Positions 50,290 to 60,136 are shown, numbered from the stretch's first letter. The stretch is 64,000 bases of DNA from Hyphomicrobiaceae bacterium UBA7697 (GCA_002482645.1 DLGJ01000001.1:62201-126200); one strand, 5' to 3'. The notes: generated by a model not told the origin, from the sequence alone. Numbers and translations are program-made.

Positions 50290-52089
50290 CTAAAAGTCGA
50301 AGATGGCCGCGAAGGGGTTGTCCCCACGCCGGGAACGCCGGACGCCACGCCGTTCGCTCTGGCCCGCCGAGACCACGGCATTGTCGGGGAGCCCGGCGGG
50401 AATCGGCCGGCCGTTCAGAGCCGCGACCATGCGCCGGTCATGGCCGTACAAATCCTTGTACTGCTTGAGCTGCCCGTCGTCGCCGACGACGGCGGTGAAA
50501 TAGCTGAGGTAGACGGGAATTCGATTCTTGACCCGGATCCCGTTCGAATCCGCGCCGTTATACATCGCCGCCGAAACGCGCGCATGCGTCCAGTCCTGGT
50601 CGTGACCGAGCAGCACCGTCGCCAACTTGTCGGGATTCTGCACACGCACGCAGCCATGGCTGTAGGCGCGCTCAGCGTTGGCGAACAGGTTTTTCTGCGT
50701 GGTGTCGTGCAGATAGACGTCGTGCGTATTGGGGAAGAGGAATTTCACCAGACCGAGAACGTTGCTCGGCCCTGGCGGCTGATAGAGCTCGTAGCGCCGG
50801 ATGTCGTTGCGGCTCCAGTCGATCCGGTCCGGATCGATGTCGCGGCCGTTGGCGCCACGTATGCGCAAACCCTGCCGCCGCAATACGGACGTATCCCAAC
50901 CGCTGGAGAAGAAGCCGCCACCCCGGCGCAGATAGGGCGCAATCTCATTGGTCTTGATCGAGTTCGGCACATACCAGTTCGGACGGAAAACGATCTCTTC
51001 CATCTCGTCGTTGAAGACCGGCGTCTGGGTATGCGTCTTGCCAACGATCACGCGAGTCTCGTGGATCGGTTCGGCATCCTCGAAGACGCGCACCTTGAAC
51101 TCCGGAATGTTCACGTTGACGTAGAAGCTGCCGAGATTCTGCGGGAGCCATCGATAGCGCTCCATGTTCACAAGCAGCAGGTCGATCTTTTTCTGGCCCG
51201 AGACTTCCGGCGTGGACGATCCGCCATTCAGCATCCGGCGTGTGCCGGAGCCGACCATGCCGTCCGGCTTGCCGCCTTGCGTGCGCTGGAACGCGACGAC
51301 GGCGTCACGCAAGCCCGCGTCGAAGACATATTCGTTGGCGCCGTCCTTCGCCGGCGCGTCGAGCCGCTTCCGCAGAAGGGCTACCTGGCCGTGCTCGACA
51401 CCGAGCTTGAGCGTCGGCCCGCTTGGAATCTCGACGTCCTCGGGCTTATCCGCCACGGGCTTGGCGGCGGTGCCGCTGCGTTCGGCGATAAGCGCCTTCC
51501 GCAGCGCCTCGAATTGGGGATGCGTGGGCTGGAAGCTTCGCAGATAGGCCGCCGGATCCGTACGGATGGCAATGAAGCCGATGACCTCGGCCGGGTCCGG
51601 CAAATAGAGATTGGGATCGAGATTCTTGCTGAGGCTCTGCGGCTTGATCCGGCCGCCCCGCGCGTCGCGCGCATATTCGATGGCGGCGGCGCTGATCTTG
51701 AGCTCGGCATCGGCGAGTTTGGCAACGGCGTCGGGCGCGCTCGCGTCGAAGCCCGAAAGATCCGGCAGTTTGTAATCCGAGGCGCGGAGCCCGTAATCGT
51801 CCGCCTTGGAGATTTCCTCCACGACGGCCTTACCCTTGGCATTGAGCCCGTTCTCGCCGACCCAGAGCAGCTTCCGGTCGGGAATGGAATAGTATTCGGC
51901 CAAGGCGACTTGCTCGGCGACGTCCTTCATGGACACCGCGCCAACCTGATCCTGCACGGAAATCCGCACGGCCTCGGACCTGGTCACGAGCTCGGCGGGA
52001 CCGTCGGGCTCCGCTGCGTAGCCCGGGACCGCGGCCGAAACCGTGAATGCAATCCCCAGGACCGCTGACCTGATGCCCGCTCTTGCCAT
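50290..52089 (-). CDS. L,D-transpeptidase (YcbB/LdtD-like)
   Basis: 599-residue periplasmic enzyme making 3-3 peptidoglycan cross-links or anchoring envelope proteins. Signal peptide ending PGYAA (residue 26), an alpha-helical scaffold domain (about 45-200), a peptidoglycan-binding domain (about 232-292), then the YkuD catalytic domain (about 325-495) with HDTTQKNLF and the nucleophile Cys480 in YSHGCVRV. The large insertion in YkuD is typical of the YcbB class. The C-terminal Arg-rich tail is not conserved. Confidence 0.92.
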   Translation of the reverse strand: MARAGIRSAVLGIAFTVSAAVPGYAAEPDGPAELVTRSEAVRISVQDQVGAVSMKDVAEQVALAEYYSIPDRKLLWVGENGLNAKGKAVVEEISKADDYGLRASDYKLPDLSGFDASAPDAVAKLADAELKISAAAIEYARDARGGRIKPQSLSKNLDPNLYLPDPAEVIGFIAIRTDPAAYLRSFQPTHPQFEALRKALIAERSGTAAKPVADKPEDVEIPSGPTLKLGVEHGQVALLRKRLDAPAKDGANEYVFDAGLRDAVVAFQRTQGGKPDGMVGSGTRRMLNGGSSTPEVSGQKKIDLLLVNMERYRWLPQNLGSFYVNVNIPEFKVRVFEDAEPIHETRVIVGKTHTQTPVFNDEMEEIVFRPNWYVPNSIKTNEIAPYLRRGGGFFSSGWDTSVLRRQGLRIRGANGRDIDPDRIDWSRNDIRRYELYQPPGPSNVLGLVKFLFPNTHDVYLHDTTQKNLFANAERAYSHGCVRVQNPDKLATVLLGHDQDWTHARVSAAMYNGADSNGIRVKNRIPVYLSYFTAVVGDDGQLKQYKDLYGHDRRMVAALNGRPIPAGLPDNAVVSAGQSERRGVRRSRRGDNPFAAIFDF

Positions 52090-52276
52090 TCTATGCTCCC
52101 TCTGGACCGCCCCGGCCCATCGCCCCGCTCTTAACTCTCCCTGCCCCTACGCTCCCAAAACGAATCCGGACCACTTCAAAATGGTTGCCGGATTATGCCT
52201 TTCGGGCTCCGATTCCACCACCCGATTTCGGCTCTGAAATGGCAGAGATCACGGGAAAGTGCCGCAGGGCGAGCTC

Positions 52277-52666
52277 CTATCCAGCCAATGCGGTATCGAG
52301 GAACTCGTTGAGCGATATAATTTTCCCGTTCTCGATTTCAATGAAGTCCGCCAGTTCCGTCGCGAAGCTGTCGCCGGCTGTGATATTTTGGACACGCGCG
52401 GTCCAGCGCACGGCCGCCTTGTTTCCGTCGATCAGCATGTCCTGAACGGCGAAGTCCTCCAGCCCAAAGCTATCGGCAATGGTCCGGAACAGGCTCACGA
52501 TGCCGTCGCGGCCCTGAACCTTGGTGGCCAGCATGCTGTATTCGGGCGACCCCGCGATCTGAAACTTGGCGTTTTCGGCGAACATTTCGCCGAGCTCGTC
52601 GGGCTCCCCCGCGACGCGGGCGGCGTAAAAGCTCTTGAGAACCCCCTCGAACGCGCTGCGATCCAT
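52277..52666 (-). CDS. SnoaL-like / NTF2-fold protein
   Basis: 129 residues with the cone-shaped NTF2-like pattern: an N-terminal helix (FEGVLKSFYAARVAG), MFAENAKFQIAG, and two long strands VRWTARVQNI and DFIEIENGKIISLNEFLD. Members include isomerases, hydrolases and binding proteins; no catalytic residues can be assigned. Four bp downstream of the DUF2165 gene on the same strand, so likely co-transcribed. Confidence 0.8.
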   Translation of the reverse strand: MDRSAFEGVLKSFYAARVAGEPDELGEMFAENAKFQIAGSPEYSMLATKVQGRDGIVSLFRTIADSFGLEDFAVQDMLIDGNKAAVRWTARVQNITAGDSFATELADFIEIENGKIISLNEFLDTALAG

Positions 52667-52669
52667 TGT

Positions 52670-53200
52670 TTAGGTCTCCTTTTGGGCATCTTCGGCGGGT
52701 GCCTGCGCTAGATCCCCGTCGGGCTGATTGACGAAGATGAGGACAGCCAGTGCCGTCATGTAGAAGCGGAAGGCCGCCGACTGGCCGTTCCAGGTGGCCG
52801 ACTGCCACATGGCGAACCATTCGCCCGCGACGACCATGAAGCCGAGGAACCAGACCAGGAAGGCCACGAGCGCCCCCGCGACGGCCCAGCCCTTGGCGCC
52901 GTTGAACTCGGCACCCGGCGCCCGCCGGGCCTGGAACAGACGGACGGCGCCCGCCAGGAACAGAAGACCCGCGATCGCTTCGCCCGCGATGATGCCCGCG
53001 AAGGCGGCATGCCAGAGCTCGGGACTGACGATGGCCCGGTACATCAGCGTGTTGCCGGGATACGTCGTGTCCATGCTCATCACATGCTTCACGAACAGAT
53101 AGTTCGACTGGTAGTCGGTGAGATTGCCGAACACGGCCAGGAGGCAGAAGACCGCGAGACAGGCCACCATCACGATCTTGGCGATACGGGTGATGTACAT
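52670..53200 (-). CDS. DUF2165 family membrane protein
   Basis: About 176 residues with four hydrophobic helices. FGNLTDYQSNYLFVKHVMSMDTT near the first helix and the GEWFAMWQSATWNGQSAAFRF segment are typical of DUF2165 (small integral membrane proteins of unknown function). GAGGAAGC precedes the ATG at 53200; the frame to 53353 is longer but has no support. Four bases separate it from the SnoaL-like gene. Confidence 0.85.
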   Translation of the reverse strand: MYITRIAKIVMVACLAVFCLLAVFGNLTDYQSNYLFVKHVMSMDTTYPGNTLMYRAIVSPELWHAAFAGIIAGEAIAGLLFLAGAVRLFQARRAPGAEFNGAKGWAVAGALVAFLVWFLGFMVVAGEWFAMWQSATWNGQSAAFRFYMTALAVLIFVNQPDGDLAQAPAEDAQKET

Positions 53201-53315
53201 GGTTGCTTCCTCGGACCGCCCCGGCCTGACAGTGCTCCAAAGCCCCGCATGGCGCCGCGTGACTCCATCGTCCGTATGACGGAGCACGCAGCTTAGGTCA
53301 AAGTCCGTAGTGTCT

Positions 53316-53347
53316 AAAGAAAATGGCCGGGGCGAGCCCGGCCATTT
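53316..53347 (-). terminator. Rho-independent terminator of the ilv operon
   Basis: An 11-bp stem AAATGGCCGGG / CCCGGCCATTT with a five-base loop begins about 30 bp after the ilvC stop. On the minus strand it is followed by TCTTT, giving a mixed T tract. Confidence 0.8.
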
Positions 53348-53377
53348 CCGCATCGGTAAGGCAAGACGGCGAAACCG

Positions 53378-54397
53378 CTAGTTCTTCGCCTTGTCGACCA
53401 TCTTGCTCTCGGCGATCCACGGCATCATGGCGCGGAGCTTCGCGCCGACGACTTCCATCTCGTGGCCGTCGCACTTGGCGCGCATGGCCTTGAAGCTCGG
53501 CTGGTTGATCTTGTTCTCGAGCATCCAGTTCTTCACGAACGTACCGTTCTGGATGTCGGAGAGGACATCCTTCATGGCGGCCTTGCTGTCGCCGGTGACC
53601 ACGCGCGGGCCGGAGACATATTCGCCGTACTCGGCCGTGTTGGAGACCGAGTAATTCATGTTGGCGATGCCGCCCTCGTAGATGAGATCGACGATCAGCT
53701 TCACCTCATGGACGGTTTCGAAATAGGCCATCTCGGGCGCGTAACCCGCCTCGACCAGCGTCTCGAAGCCGTTGCGCATCAGCTCGACGAGGCCGCCGCA
53801 CAGCACGGCCTGCTCGCCGAAGAGATCGGTCTCGCATTCCTCGCGGAAGGTCGTCTCGATGATGCCCGCCCGGCCGCCGCCGATCGCCGAGGCATAGGAC
53901 AGCGACAGGTCGTGGGCGTTGCCGGTGGCGTCCTGGGCGATGGCGACGAGGCACGGCACGCCGGCGCCGCGCTTGTACTCGGCGCGCACCGTGTGGCCCG
54001 GGCCCTTCGGCGCGACCATACATATATCCATGTCGGTCCGCGGCTCGATGAGGTTGAAGTGGATGTTGAGCCCGTGGGCAAAGAACAGCGCCGAACCCTG
54101 CTTCATGTTCGGCTTCAGCTCGTTCTCCCAGATCTCGGCCTGGAGTTCGTCGGGGGTCAGCATCATGACCACATCGGCCCAGGCCGCCGCGTCGGCAACG
54201 CTCATGACCTTCAGCCCCTCGCCTTCGGCCTTGGCGGCGGAGCTGGAGCCGGGACGCAGGCCGATCGCGACCTCGGCAACGCCGGAGTCCTTCAGGTTCA
54301 GCGCATGCGCATGCCCCTGGCTGCCATAGCCGATGACGGCAACCTTCTTGCCCTTGATCAGATTGAGATCGGCATCCCGATCGTAATAGACACGCAT
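53378..54397 (-). CDS. ilvC: Ketol-acid reductoisomerase
   Basis: Class I KARI of 339 residues for valine/isoleucine synthesis. N-terminal Rossmann domain with VAVIGYGSQGHAHALNLKDSG, MMLTPDELQAEIWE, and the helical domain with SYASAIGGGRAGIIETTFREECETDLFGEQAVLCGG containing the Mg2+-binding Asp/Glu residues. AGGGGAACAGGT precedes the ATG at 54397. The open frame to 54583 lacks homology. Last gene of the ilvB-ilvN-ilvC block, 130 bp after ilvN. Confidence 0.96.
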   Translation of the reverse strand: MRVYYDRDADLNLIKGKKVAVIGYGSQGHAHALNLKDSGVAEVAIGLRPGSSSAAKAEGEGLKVMSVADAAAWADVVMMLTPDELQAEIWENELKPNMKQGSALFFAHGLNIHFNLIEPRTDMDICMVAPKGPGHTVRAEYKRGAGVPCLVAIAQDATGNAHDLSLSYASAIGGGRAGIIETTFREECETDLFGEQAVLCGGLVELMRNGFETLVEAGYAPEMAYFETVHEVKLIVDLIYEGGIANMNYSVSNTAEYGEYVSGPRVVTGDSKAAMKDVLSDIQNGTFVKNWMLENKINQPSFKAMRAKCDGHEMEVVGAKLRAMMPWIAESKMVDKAKN

Positions 54398-54527
54398 ACC
54401 TGTTCCCCTAGGTTCTCGATTTCGATGTGTTCCGAATTTGGGTTCGAGCCTGAATTGGCTGTGAGCTTGGGTCCGGGTTTTGCCGCCGGACCCGCAAAAA
54501 GACAAGTGGCGGGTTACTCTTTGAGCG

Positions 54528-55070
54528 TTACATCCGCTCCGGGCCCCTGCCGATGGCCGCGACGCCGGTTCGGCAGACCTCAACGAGACCGAGCGGCTGC
54601 ATCAGCGCGACGAACTGCTCGATCTTGGATTGGCGCCCGGTGATCTCGAACACGAAATGCTCGAGCGACGCGTCGATGGCCTTTGCGCGGAAGGCTTCCG
54701 CCAGCCGCAGCGCCTCGACGCGCTTCTCGCCGACACCGGCGACCTTCACCAGCGCCAGCTCGCGCTCGATGGTCTCGCCGCACACGGTGAGATCGGTGAC
54801 CGAATGCACCGGCACCAGCCGGTCGAGCTGGTGCTTGATCTGCTCGATGACCATCGGCGTGCCGGTGGTGACGATGGTGATGCGCGACAGATGCGCCTCG
54901 TGCTCCGTCTCCGACACGGTCAGCGACTCGATGTTGTAGCCGCGCCCGGAGAACAGGCCGATGACGCGCGCGAGCACGCCCGGCTCGTTGTCCACGAGCA
55001 CGCTGATCGTGTGGGTCTCGAGTTTCTGTTCCGGTTTCTCGAGCGAATAAGCGGACCCCGGCTGCCCCAT
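54528..55070 (-). CDS. ilvN: Acetolactate synthase regulatory (small) subunit
   Basis: 180 residues. N-terminal ACT domain (HTISVLVDNEPGVLARVIGLFSGRGYNIESLTVSETE) binds valine for feedback inhibition. The C-terminal ALS_ss_C domain includes RELALVKV and HFVFEITGRQSKIEQFVALMQPLGLVEVCRTG. The start at 55070 overlaps the ilvB stop (TGATG), coupling subunit synthesis. Could also be named ilvH. Confidence 0.95.
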   Translation of the reverse strand: MGQPGSAYSLEKPEQKLETHTISVLVDNEPGVLARVIGLFSGRGYNIESLTVSETEHEAHLSRITIVTTGTPMVIEQIKHQLDRLVPVHSVTDLTVCGETIERELALVKVAGVGEKRVEALRLAEAFRAKAIDASLEHFVFEITGRQSKIEQFVALMQPLGLVEVCRTGVAAIGRGPERM

Positions 55071-56854
55071 CAGACCATCACCTTGCCTTCTTCGGAGATG
55101 GCGTTCTCGATGTCCTCGTCCGTCAGGTCGTCGCCCATCAGCATGTTGTTGTGCGCTTCGCCGCTCGGAATCATCGGGAAGCAATTGGCGGTTTTGTCGA
55201 CGACGCAGTCGAAGATGACCGGCTTCGGCGTCTCGATCATCTCCCGAATGGCATCGTCCAGCTCGGCGGGCTTCTCGGCGCGGATGCCGACCGCGTGATA
55301 GGCCTCGGCCAGCTTCACGAAGTCCGGCAGCGCCTCGCTATAGGAGTGCGAATAGCGGCCGCCGTGAAGCAGCTCCTGCCACTGGCGCACCATGCCCATA
55401 TACTCGTTGTTCAGAATAAAGATCTTGACCGGCAGGTCGTACTGAACGGCCGTCGAGATTTCCTGCATGGTCATCAAGACCGACGCCTCGCCGGCAATGT
55501 CGATGACGAGCGAGTCCGGATGGGCCATCTGCACGCCGACGGCCGCCGGAATGCCATAACCCATCGTGCCGAGCCCGCCGGAGGTCATCCAACGGTTCGG
55601 CTCGTCGAAATGGAAGTACTGCGCCGCCCACATCTGATGCTGGCCGACTTCCGTGGTGATGTAGGTGTCCTTGCCGCGGGTCAGCGCGAACAGCCGCTCG
55701 ACGGCGTATTGCGGCATGATGACGTCGCTCTTGTTCCGGTAGTGCAGGCATTTGCGCTTGCGCCAGGTCTCGATCTGATCCCACCAGCGCGCGTGTGCCT
55801 CTTTGTCGATGGACGGATTTCGTGCCTTCCACGCCGCGATCATCTGATCGATCACGTAGGCGCAATCGCCGACGATCGGGATGTCCACGTGGACGTTCTT
55901 ATTGATCGAGGACGGATCGACATCGACATGGATCTTCGTCGAGCCCGGCGAAAACGCATCGAGCCGGCCGGTAATACGGTCGTCGAAGCGCGCGCCGATG
56001 CAGATCATGACATCGCAGTCATGCATCGCATTGTTGGCTTCGAAGGTTCCGTGCATGCCGAGCATGCCGAGCCACTGCTTGTCCGAGGCCGGGTAGCTGC
56101 CGAGGCCCATCAGGGTCGAGGTGATCGGATAGCCGGTCATGCGCACCAGCTCGCGCAGGCTCTTGCTCGCCGCGGGACCCGCATTGACGACGCCGCCGCC
56201 CGTATAGAAGATCGGCCGTTTGGCCTTCGCCATCACCTCGACGGCGGCCTCGATCGCGGCCTGATCGCCTTCGCGCGGCGGGACGTAGCTCTTGTGCTGC
56301 GAGTTCGAGACGCCCTTATAGGTGCCGGTCATGAACTGGATGTCCTTGGGGATATCCACGACGACGGGGCCGGGCCGGCCCGAGCGGGCCACGTAAAACG
56401 CCTCGTGCAGGACCTCGGCGAGTTGATCGACGTCCTTCACGAGGTAGTTGTGCTTGGTGCAGGGGCGCGTGATGCCGACCGTATCGCATTCCTGGAACGC
56501 GTCGTTGCCGATGAGGTGCGTCGGCACCTGCCCCGTGATGCAGACCACGGGAATCGAATCCATGAGCGCGTCGGTCAGGCCGGTAACGGCATTGGTCGCG
56601 CCGGGACCCGAGGTCACCAGCACGACGCCGACCTTGCCGGTCGAACGCGCGTAACCTTCGGCCGCGTGAACCGCACCCTGCTCGTGGCGGACAAGGATGT
56701 GCTTGACGCGATCCTGCTGAAACAGCTCGTCGTAGATCGGCAGGACAGCGCCTCCGGGATAGCCGAAGATGTGCTCGACGCCCTGATCGGCGAGCGCCTG
56801 GAGCACGATCTGTGCGCCGGTCATCGTGACTGAGCCGTTCTCGTTGGCAGACAT
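55070..56854 (-). CDS. ilvB: Acetolactate synthase catalytic (large) subunit
   Basis: 594-residue TPP- and FAD-dependent enzyme. The catalytic Glu lies in VRHEQGAVHAAEGYARSTG, FAD-binding and central domains follow (FYTGGGVVNAG, GMHGTFEANNAMHDCDVMICIGARFDDRITG), and the TPP motif is GEASVLMTMQEISTAVQYDLPVKIFILNNEYMGMVRQWQ, where GDGSF of many relatives is GEAS. First gene of the ilv operon. Could also be called ilvI. Confidence 0.95.
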   Translation of the reverse strand: MSANENGSVTMTGAQIVLQALADQGVEHIFGYPGGAVLPIYDELFQQDRVKHILVRHEQGAVHAAEGYARSTGKVGVVLVTSGPGATNAVTGLTDALMDSIPVVCITGQVPTHLIGNDAFQECDTVGITRPCTKHNYLVKDVDQLAEVLHEAFYVARSGRPGPVVVDIPKDIQFMTGTYKGVSNSQHKSYVPPREGDQAAIEAAVEVMAKAKRPIFYTGGGVVNAGPAASKSLRELVRMTGYPITSTLMGLGSYPASDKQWLGMLGMHGTFEANNAMHDCDVMICIGARFDDRITGRLDAFSPGSTKIHVDVDPSSINKNVHVDIPIVGDCAYVIDQMIAAWKARNPSIDKEAHARWWDQIETWRKRKCLHYRNKSDVIMPQYAVERLFALTRGKDTYITTEVGQHQMWAAQYFHFDEPNRWMTSGGLGTMGYGIPAAVGVQMAHPDSLVIDIAGEASVLMTMQEISTAVQYDLPVKIFILNNEYMGMVRQWQELLHGGRYSHSYSEALPDFVKLAEAYHAVGIRAEKPAELDDAIREMIETPKPVIFDCVVDKTANCFPMIPSGEAHNNMLMGDDLTDEDIENAISEEGKVMV

Positions 56855-57261
56855 AATCTCTATTCCATTGGCAAAATCGGGCCCATCACGGCCTCGACTG
56901 GCCGTTGCCCCGTATAACTCGATCGAATTGGCGAAAGCGCCGGATTAGGCCGCGCACCCTAGGGCCTCAATGTCACAGGGTCAACGGAAAATGCGAATGA
57001 ATGGTAAGCTTTTTTGCTAAGTGCTTTTCATATATTACGCATTAATGGGTATTATCGCTTCATATATTTCATTTTGCCTCAGAATCGCACCAACCGCTCC
57101 TATCTTTTCCCACAACCGTCCTAGACAATGGCGTGCGATCCGCCTATGGCTCGTACGCTTCAATGGAGCCACCTCGATTGAGGAAATAAAATCGCGACGG
57201 CGTGACGACGCCTTTTGCGAATCCAATCTGAAAACGCACTTTCCACACAGTCACAGCCTGA
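56855..57261. other. Divergent ilvB-kup intergenic region
   Basis: 407 bp. The left part holds the ilvB promoter, an ACGGCC/GGCCGT hairpin (56888-56905) and a nine-codon open frame (56886-56860) before ilvB. The centre (about 56995-57110) is strikingly AT-rich for this genome, with several TATAT and ATTAAT words, and probably holds kup control sequences. I cannot single out the kup promoter or a clear ribosome binding site. Confidence 0.5.
56956..56984 (-). promoter_or_regulatory. Probable ilvB promoter
   Basis: On the minus strand TTGACC (56984-56979), 17 bases, TAGGGT (56961-56956). Good -35, acceptable TAnnnT -10 and ideal spacing. Predicted start of transcription near 56949, giving a leader of about 95 nt before the ilvB ATG at 56854. 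Confidence 0.5.
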
Positions 57262-59211
57262 ATGCAGAACTCTGCACCTTCAGAATCGCTCGTTGCCAAC
57301 GGCAACGGCAACGAAAGCGGCAACGGGCACCGGCCGACGGATGCGGCGATGTCCAGCCGTGCGTTTTGGGCCCTGACCTTCGGGTCGATCGGCGTCGTAT
57401 ACGGCGACATCGGCACGAGCCCCCTCTACGGGCTCAGGGAGGCCGTTCTCGCGACGGGAGGATCGCACGGGGTCGTCACCCAGGCCGCGGTGTTCGGCGT
57501 CCTATCCCTGATTTTCTGGTCGCTGGTGATCGTCGTCACGCTGAAATATGTGCTGATCCTTCTGCGCGCGGACAATAACGGCGAAGGCGGCACGCTGGCG
57601 CTGACCGCGCTTGCGTTCACCGCCTTGGGCAAACGCACGCCGCTCGTGCTGGGGCTGGGCATTATCGGCGCGGCCATGTTCTACGGCTCCACGCTGATTA
57701 CGCCGGCCCTTTCGGTGCTGTCGGCGGTCGAAGGCTTGAACGTCGCCACCGATGCGTTCGAGCCCTATGTACTGCCCATTACCGTGACCATCCTCATCGC
57801 GCTGTTCTCGGTGCAGTCGCACGGGACGGCGAGGGTCTCGGCGCTGTTCGCGCCGATTACCACGGCGTGGTTTTTGGTGCTGGCCGTTGCTGGGGCCGTC
57901 GAGATCGTGGAGTACCCGCGCATCCTCGAGGCGCTGAACCCCTTCTACGGCATCAAGTTTCTCCTAACCCATGGCATGGTCGGCCTCATCACGCTCGGCG
58001 CGGTGTTCCTCGTCGTGACCGGCTCCGAGGCGCTCTACAACGATCTCGGCCATTTCGGCCGCAAGCCGATCCAGACGGCTTGGTTCATTCTGGTGCTGCC
58101 TGCCTTGCTCCTGAATTATTTCGGGCAAGGCGCGCTGGTGCTGGCGCACCCTGAAACGATTTCGAACCCGTTCTACCTGCTGTTCCCGGATTGGGCGCTC
58201 TATCCGATGGTCGCCTTGGCGACCATGGCCACGGCCATCGCCAGCCAGGCCGTGATCACCGGCGCCTATTCGATCACGCGGCAAGCCATGCAGCTCGGGC
58301 TTCTGCCGCGCATGGAAGTGCGGCACACATCGGAGTCGCAGGCGGGCCAAATCTATATGCCCAGGGTCAACTGGGGGCTGCTGACGGGCGTGCTGCTGCT
58401 GGTCTTTATGTTCCGGTCGTCGACCGAGCTGGCGTCCGCCTATGTGCTGGCGGTGGCGGCGACGGAGTGGGTGGCAGGCATTCTCGGCTTCATCGTCATC
58501 TGGAAATTGTGGCGCTGGAAGCTGTACTGGGCAATCGCCCTCGCCGCTCCGCTCACCTTTGTCGATACCGCCTTCGTCATGGCGAGCATGCTGAAGCTCG
58601 TCGATGGGGCTTGGCTGCCGGTGCTCGTCGGATTGATGTTGATCCTGGTCATGCTCACCTGGATGCGCGGCACGCGGCTGCTGGCGCAGAAGACGCGCCG
58701 TATCGAGGTTCCCTTCGAGCCGTTGATCGAGAGCCTGGAGACCAAGCCGCCACATCTCGTGCCCGGAACCGCCGTGTTCCTAAGCGCCGATCCGGACTTC
58801 GCGCCGACTGCACTTCTGCACAACCTCAAGCACAACAAGGTTCTGCACGAGCACAACGTGATTTTGACGATCAAGAACGAGGACATCCCGCGCGTATCGC
58901 CGGCGAACCGCCTCCAGATGGAGACGATCAGCGACAGGTTCTCGCGCATGACGCTGAACTTCGGCTTCGTGGAACGGCCGAACGTGCCCAAGGCGCTCGC
59001 GCTCGCCCGCAAACAGGGTTGGCAATTCGACATCATGTCGACGTCGTTCTTCCTGTCGCGCCGGTCCGTTCGCCCCGACCTGCGGTCCGGAATGCCGCAA
59101 TGGCAGGATCGGCTCTATATCTATCTCGCGCACAACGCGGACGACGCGTCGAACTACTTCCAGCTGCCGACGGACCGCGTCGTGGAGATCGGTACCCACG
59201 TCACGATCTAA
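57262..59211 (+). CDS. kup: Low-affinity potassium transporter Kup
   Basis: 649-residue KUP/HAK/KT-family K+:H+ symporter. Diagnostic GSIGVVYGDIGTSPLYGLREAV in helix 1, LRADNNGEGGTLAL, GAMFYGSTLITPALSVLSAVEGL and YFGQGALVLAHPE. Twelve helices, then a C-terminal cytosolic domain from about residue 490. The ATG at 57262 has no clear ribosome binding site; a Met about 30 residues later lies at the start of conserved sequence, so the start is uncertain. Confidence 0.94.
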   Translation: MQNSAPSESLVANGNGNESGNGHRPTDAAMSSRAFWALTFGSIGVVYGDIGTSPLYGLREAVLATGGSHGVVTQAAVFGVLSLIFWSLVIVVTLKYVLILLRADNNGEGGTLALTALAFTALGKRTPLVLGLGIIGAAMFYGSTLITPALSVLSAVEGLNVATDAFEPYVLPITVTILIALFSVQSHGTARVSALFAPITTAWFLVLAVAGAVEIVEYPRILEALNPFYGIKFLLTHGMVGLITLGAVFLVVTGSEALYNDLGHFGRKPIQTAWFILVLPALLLNYFGQGALVLAHPETISNPFYLLFPDWALYPMVALATMATAIASQAVITGAYSITRQAMQLGLLPRMEVRHTSESQAGQIYMPRVNWGLLTGVLLLVFMFRSSTELASAYVLAVAATEWVAGILGFIVIWKLWRWKLYWAIALAAPLTFVDTAFVMASMLKLVDGAWLPVLVGLMLILVMLTWMRGTRLLAQKTRRIEVPFEPLIESLETKPPHLVPGTAVFLSADPDFAPTALLHNLKHNKVLHEHNVILTIKNEDIPRVSPANRLQMETISDRFSRMTLNFGFVERPNVPKALALARKQGWQFDIMSTSFFLSRRSVRPDLRSGMPQWQDRLYIYLAHNADDASNYFQLPTDRVVEIGTHVTI

Positions 59212-59227
59212 GGACGTTACGATCTGC

Positions 59228-60136
59228 CTAGGATTGCGCCGCCACGGCGGATGCGGCGGCAGGCCCATCGGGGAACCAGGTCCAGTCCGGCATGAACCGG
59301 CGCGCCCACGTCATCTGACGCTTGGCATAGCGCCGGGATTCGGTCTTGGCCTTCGCGGCGGCCGCCTCCAGGGACATCGTACCGGACAGATAGGCGATGA
59401 GTTCGCGTACCCCGTGGGCGCGCATGAGCGGCAGCTCCGGCGCAAGATCGAGCGCGGCCAGCGCTTCGACCTCTTGAAGCGCGCCTTGCCCGAGCATGGC
59501 GTCGAAACGGGCGTCGATCGCCGCATAAACTGTCTCGCGTTCCGGCGCGACGACGAGCTTGAGGATTGCGCCGTCCCCTAGGATCGGCGCACCGGCCGTT
59601 TCCTGCCAATCGGCGAGCGACACCCCGGTCGCATCGATGACTTCGAGCGCGCGCACGATGCGCTGCGGGTCCGTCGGCGGAAGGCGCGCCGCCATGACCT
59701 CGTCGCGTTGCGACAGCGCCTCGTGGAGGTCCCTTGCATCGGACATGGACGCCCGGGCCCGCCACCGTTCCCGGACCTCCTCGGGAATTTCCGGTACCGG
59801 CGACAGCCCTTCGAGCACTGCCTTGAAATAGAGACCGGTTCCGCCGACGAGGATCGGCACGCGCCCCTGGCCGCGCGCCCCGGCGATCGCGGCAGCGGCG
59901 TCGGCGGTCCACCGTCCGACCGAATAGGCTTCCCGCGCCGGGACCGTGCCGTAGAGGCGATGCGGTACCGCCGCCATTTCGTCCTCGCTGGGACGCGCCG
60001 TCAGCACCTTGAGCTCGCGATAGACCTGCATCGAGTCGGCATTGACGATCGTTCCGCCGAGGCGATCCGCGAGCGCGAGCGCCGCGGCAGATTTGCCGCT
60101 GGCAGTCGGTCCGGCGATGAGAACGGCGTCAATCAC
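59228..60136 (-). CDS. miaA: tRNA dimethylallyltransferase
   Basis: About 302 residues; adds the isopentenyl group to A37 of tRNAs reading UNN codons. P-loop IAGPTASGKS, DSMQVYREL, LVGGTGLYFKAVLEGL, and the C-terminal RRYAKRQMTWARRF are diagnostic. A GTG at 60136 (IDAVLIAGPTASGKS follows) is the family-like start; no strong ribosome binding site is visible. Convergent with kup, 16 bp between the stops. Confidence 0.94.
   Translation of the reverse strand: MIDAVLIAGPTASGKSAAALALADRLGGTIVNADSMQVYRELKVLTARPSEDEMAAVPHRLYGTVPAREAYSVGRWTADAAAAIAGARGQGRVPILVGGTGLYFKAVLEGLSPVPEIPEEVRERWRARASMSDARDLHEALSQRDEVMAARLPPTDPQRIVRALEVIDATGVSLADWQETAGAPILGDGAILKLVVAPERETVYAAIDARFDAMLGQGALQEVEALAALDLAPELPLMRAHGVRELIAYLSGTMSLEAAAAKAKTESRRYAKRQMTWARRFMPDWTWFPDGPAAASAVAAQS

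Noticed and set aside
56860..56886. Leader peptide attenuator of ilvB (MGPILPME)
   Set aside because: Only eight residues with one Ile and one Leu and no clear terminator/antiterminator pair, so it is reported only as a weak observation.
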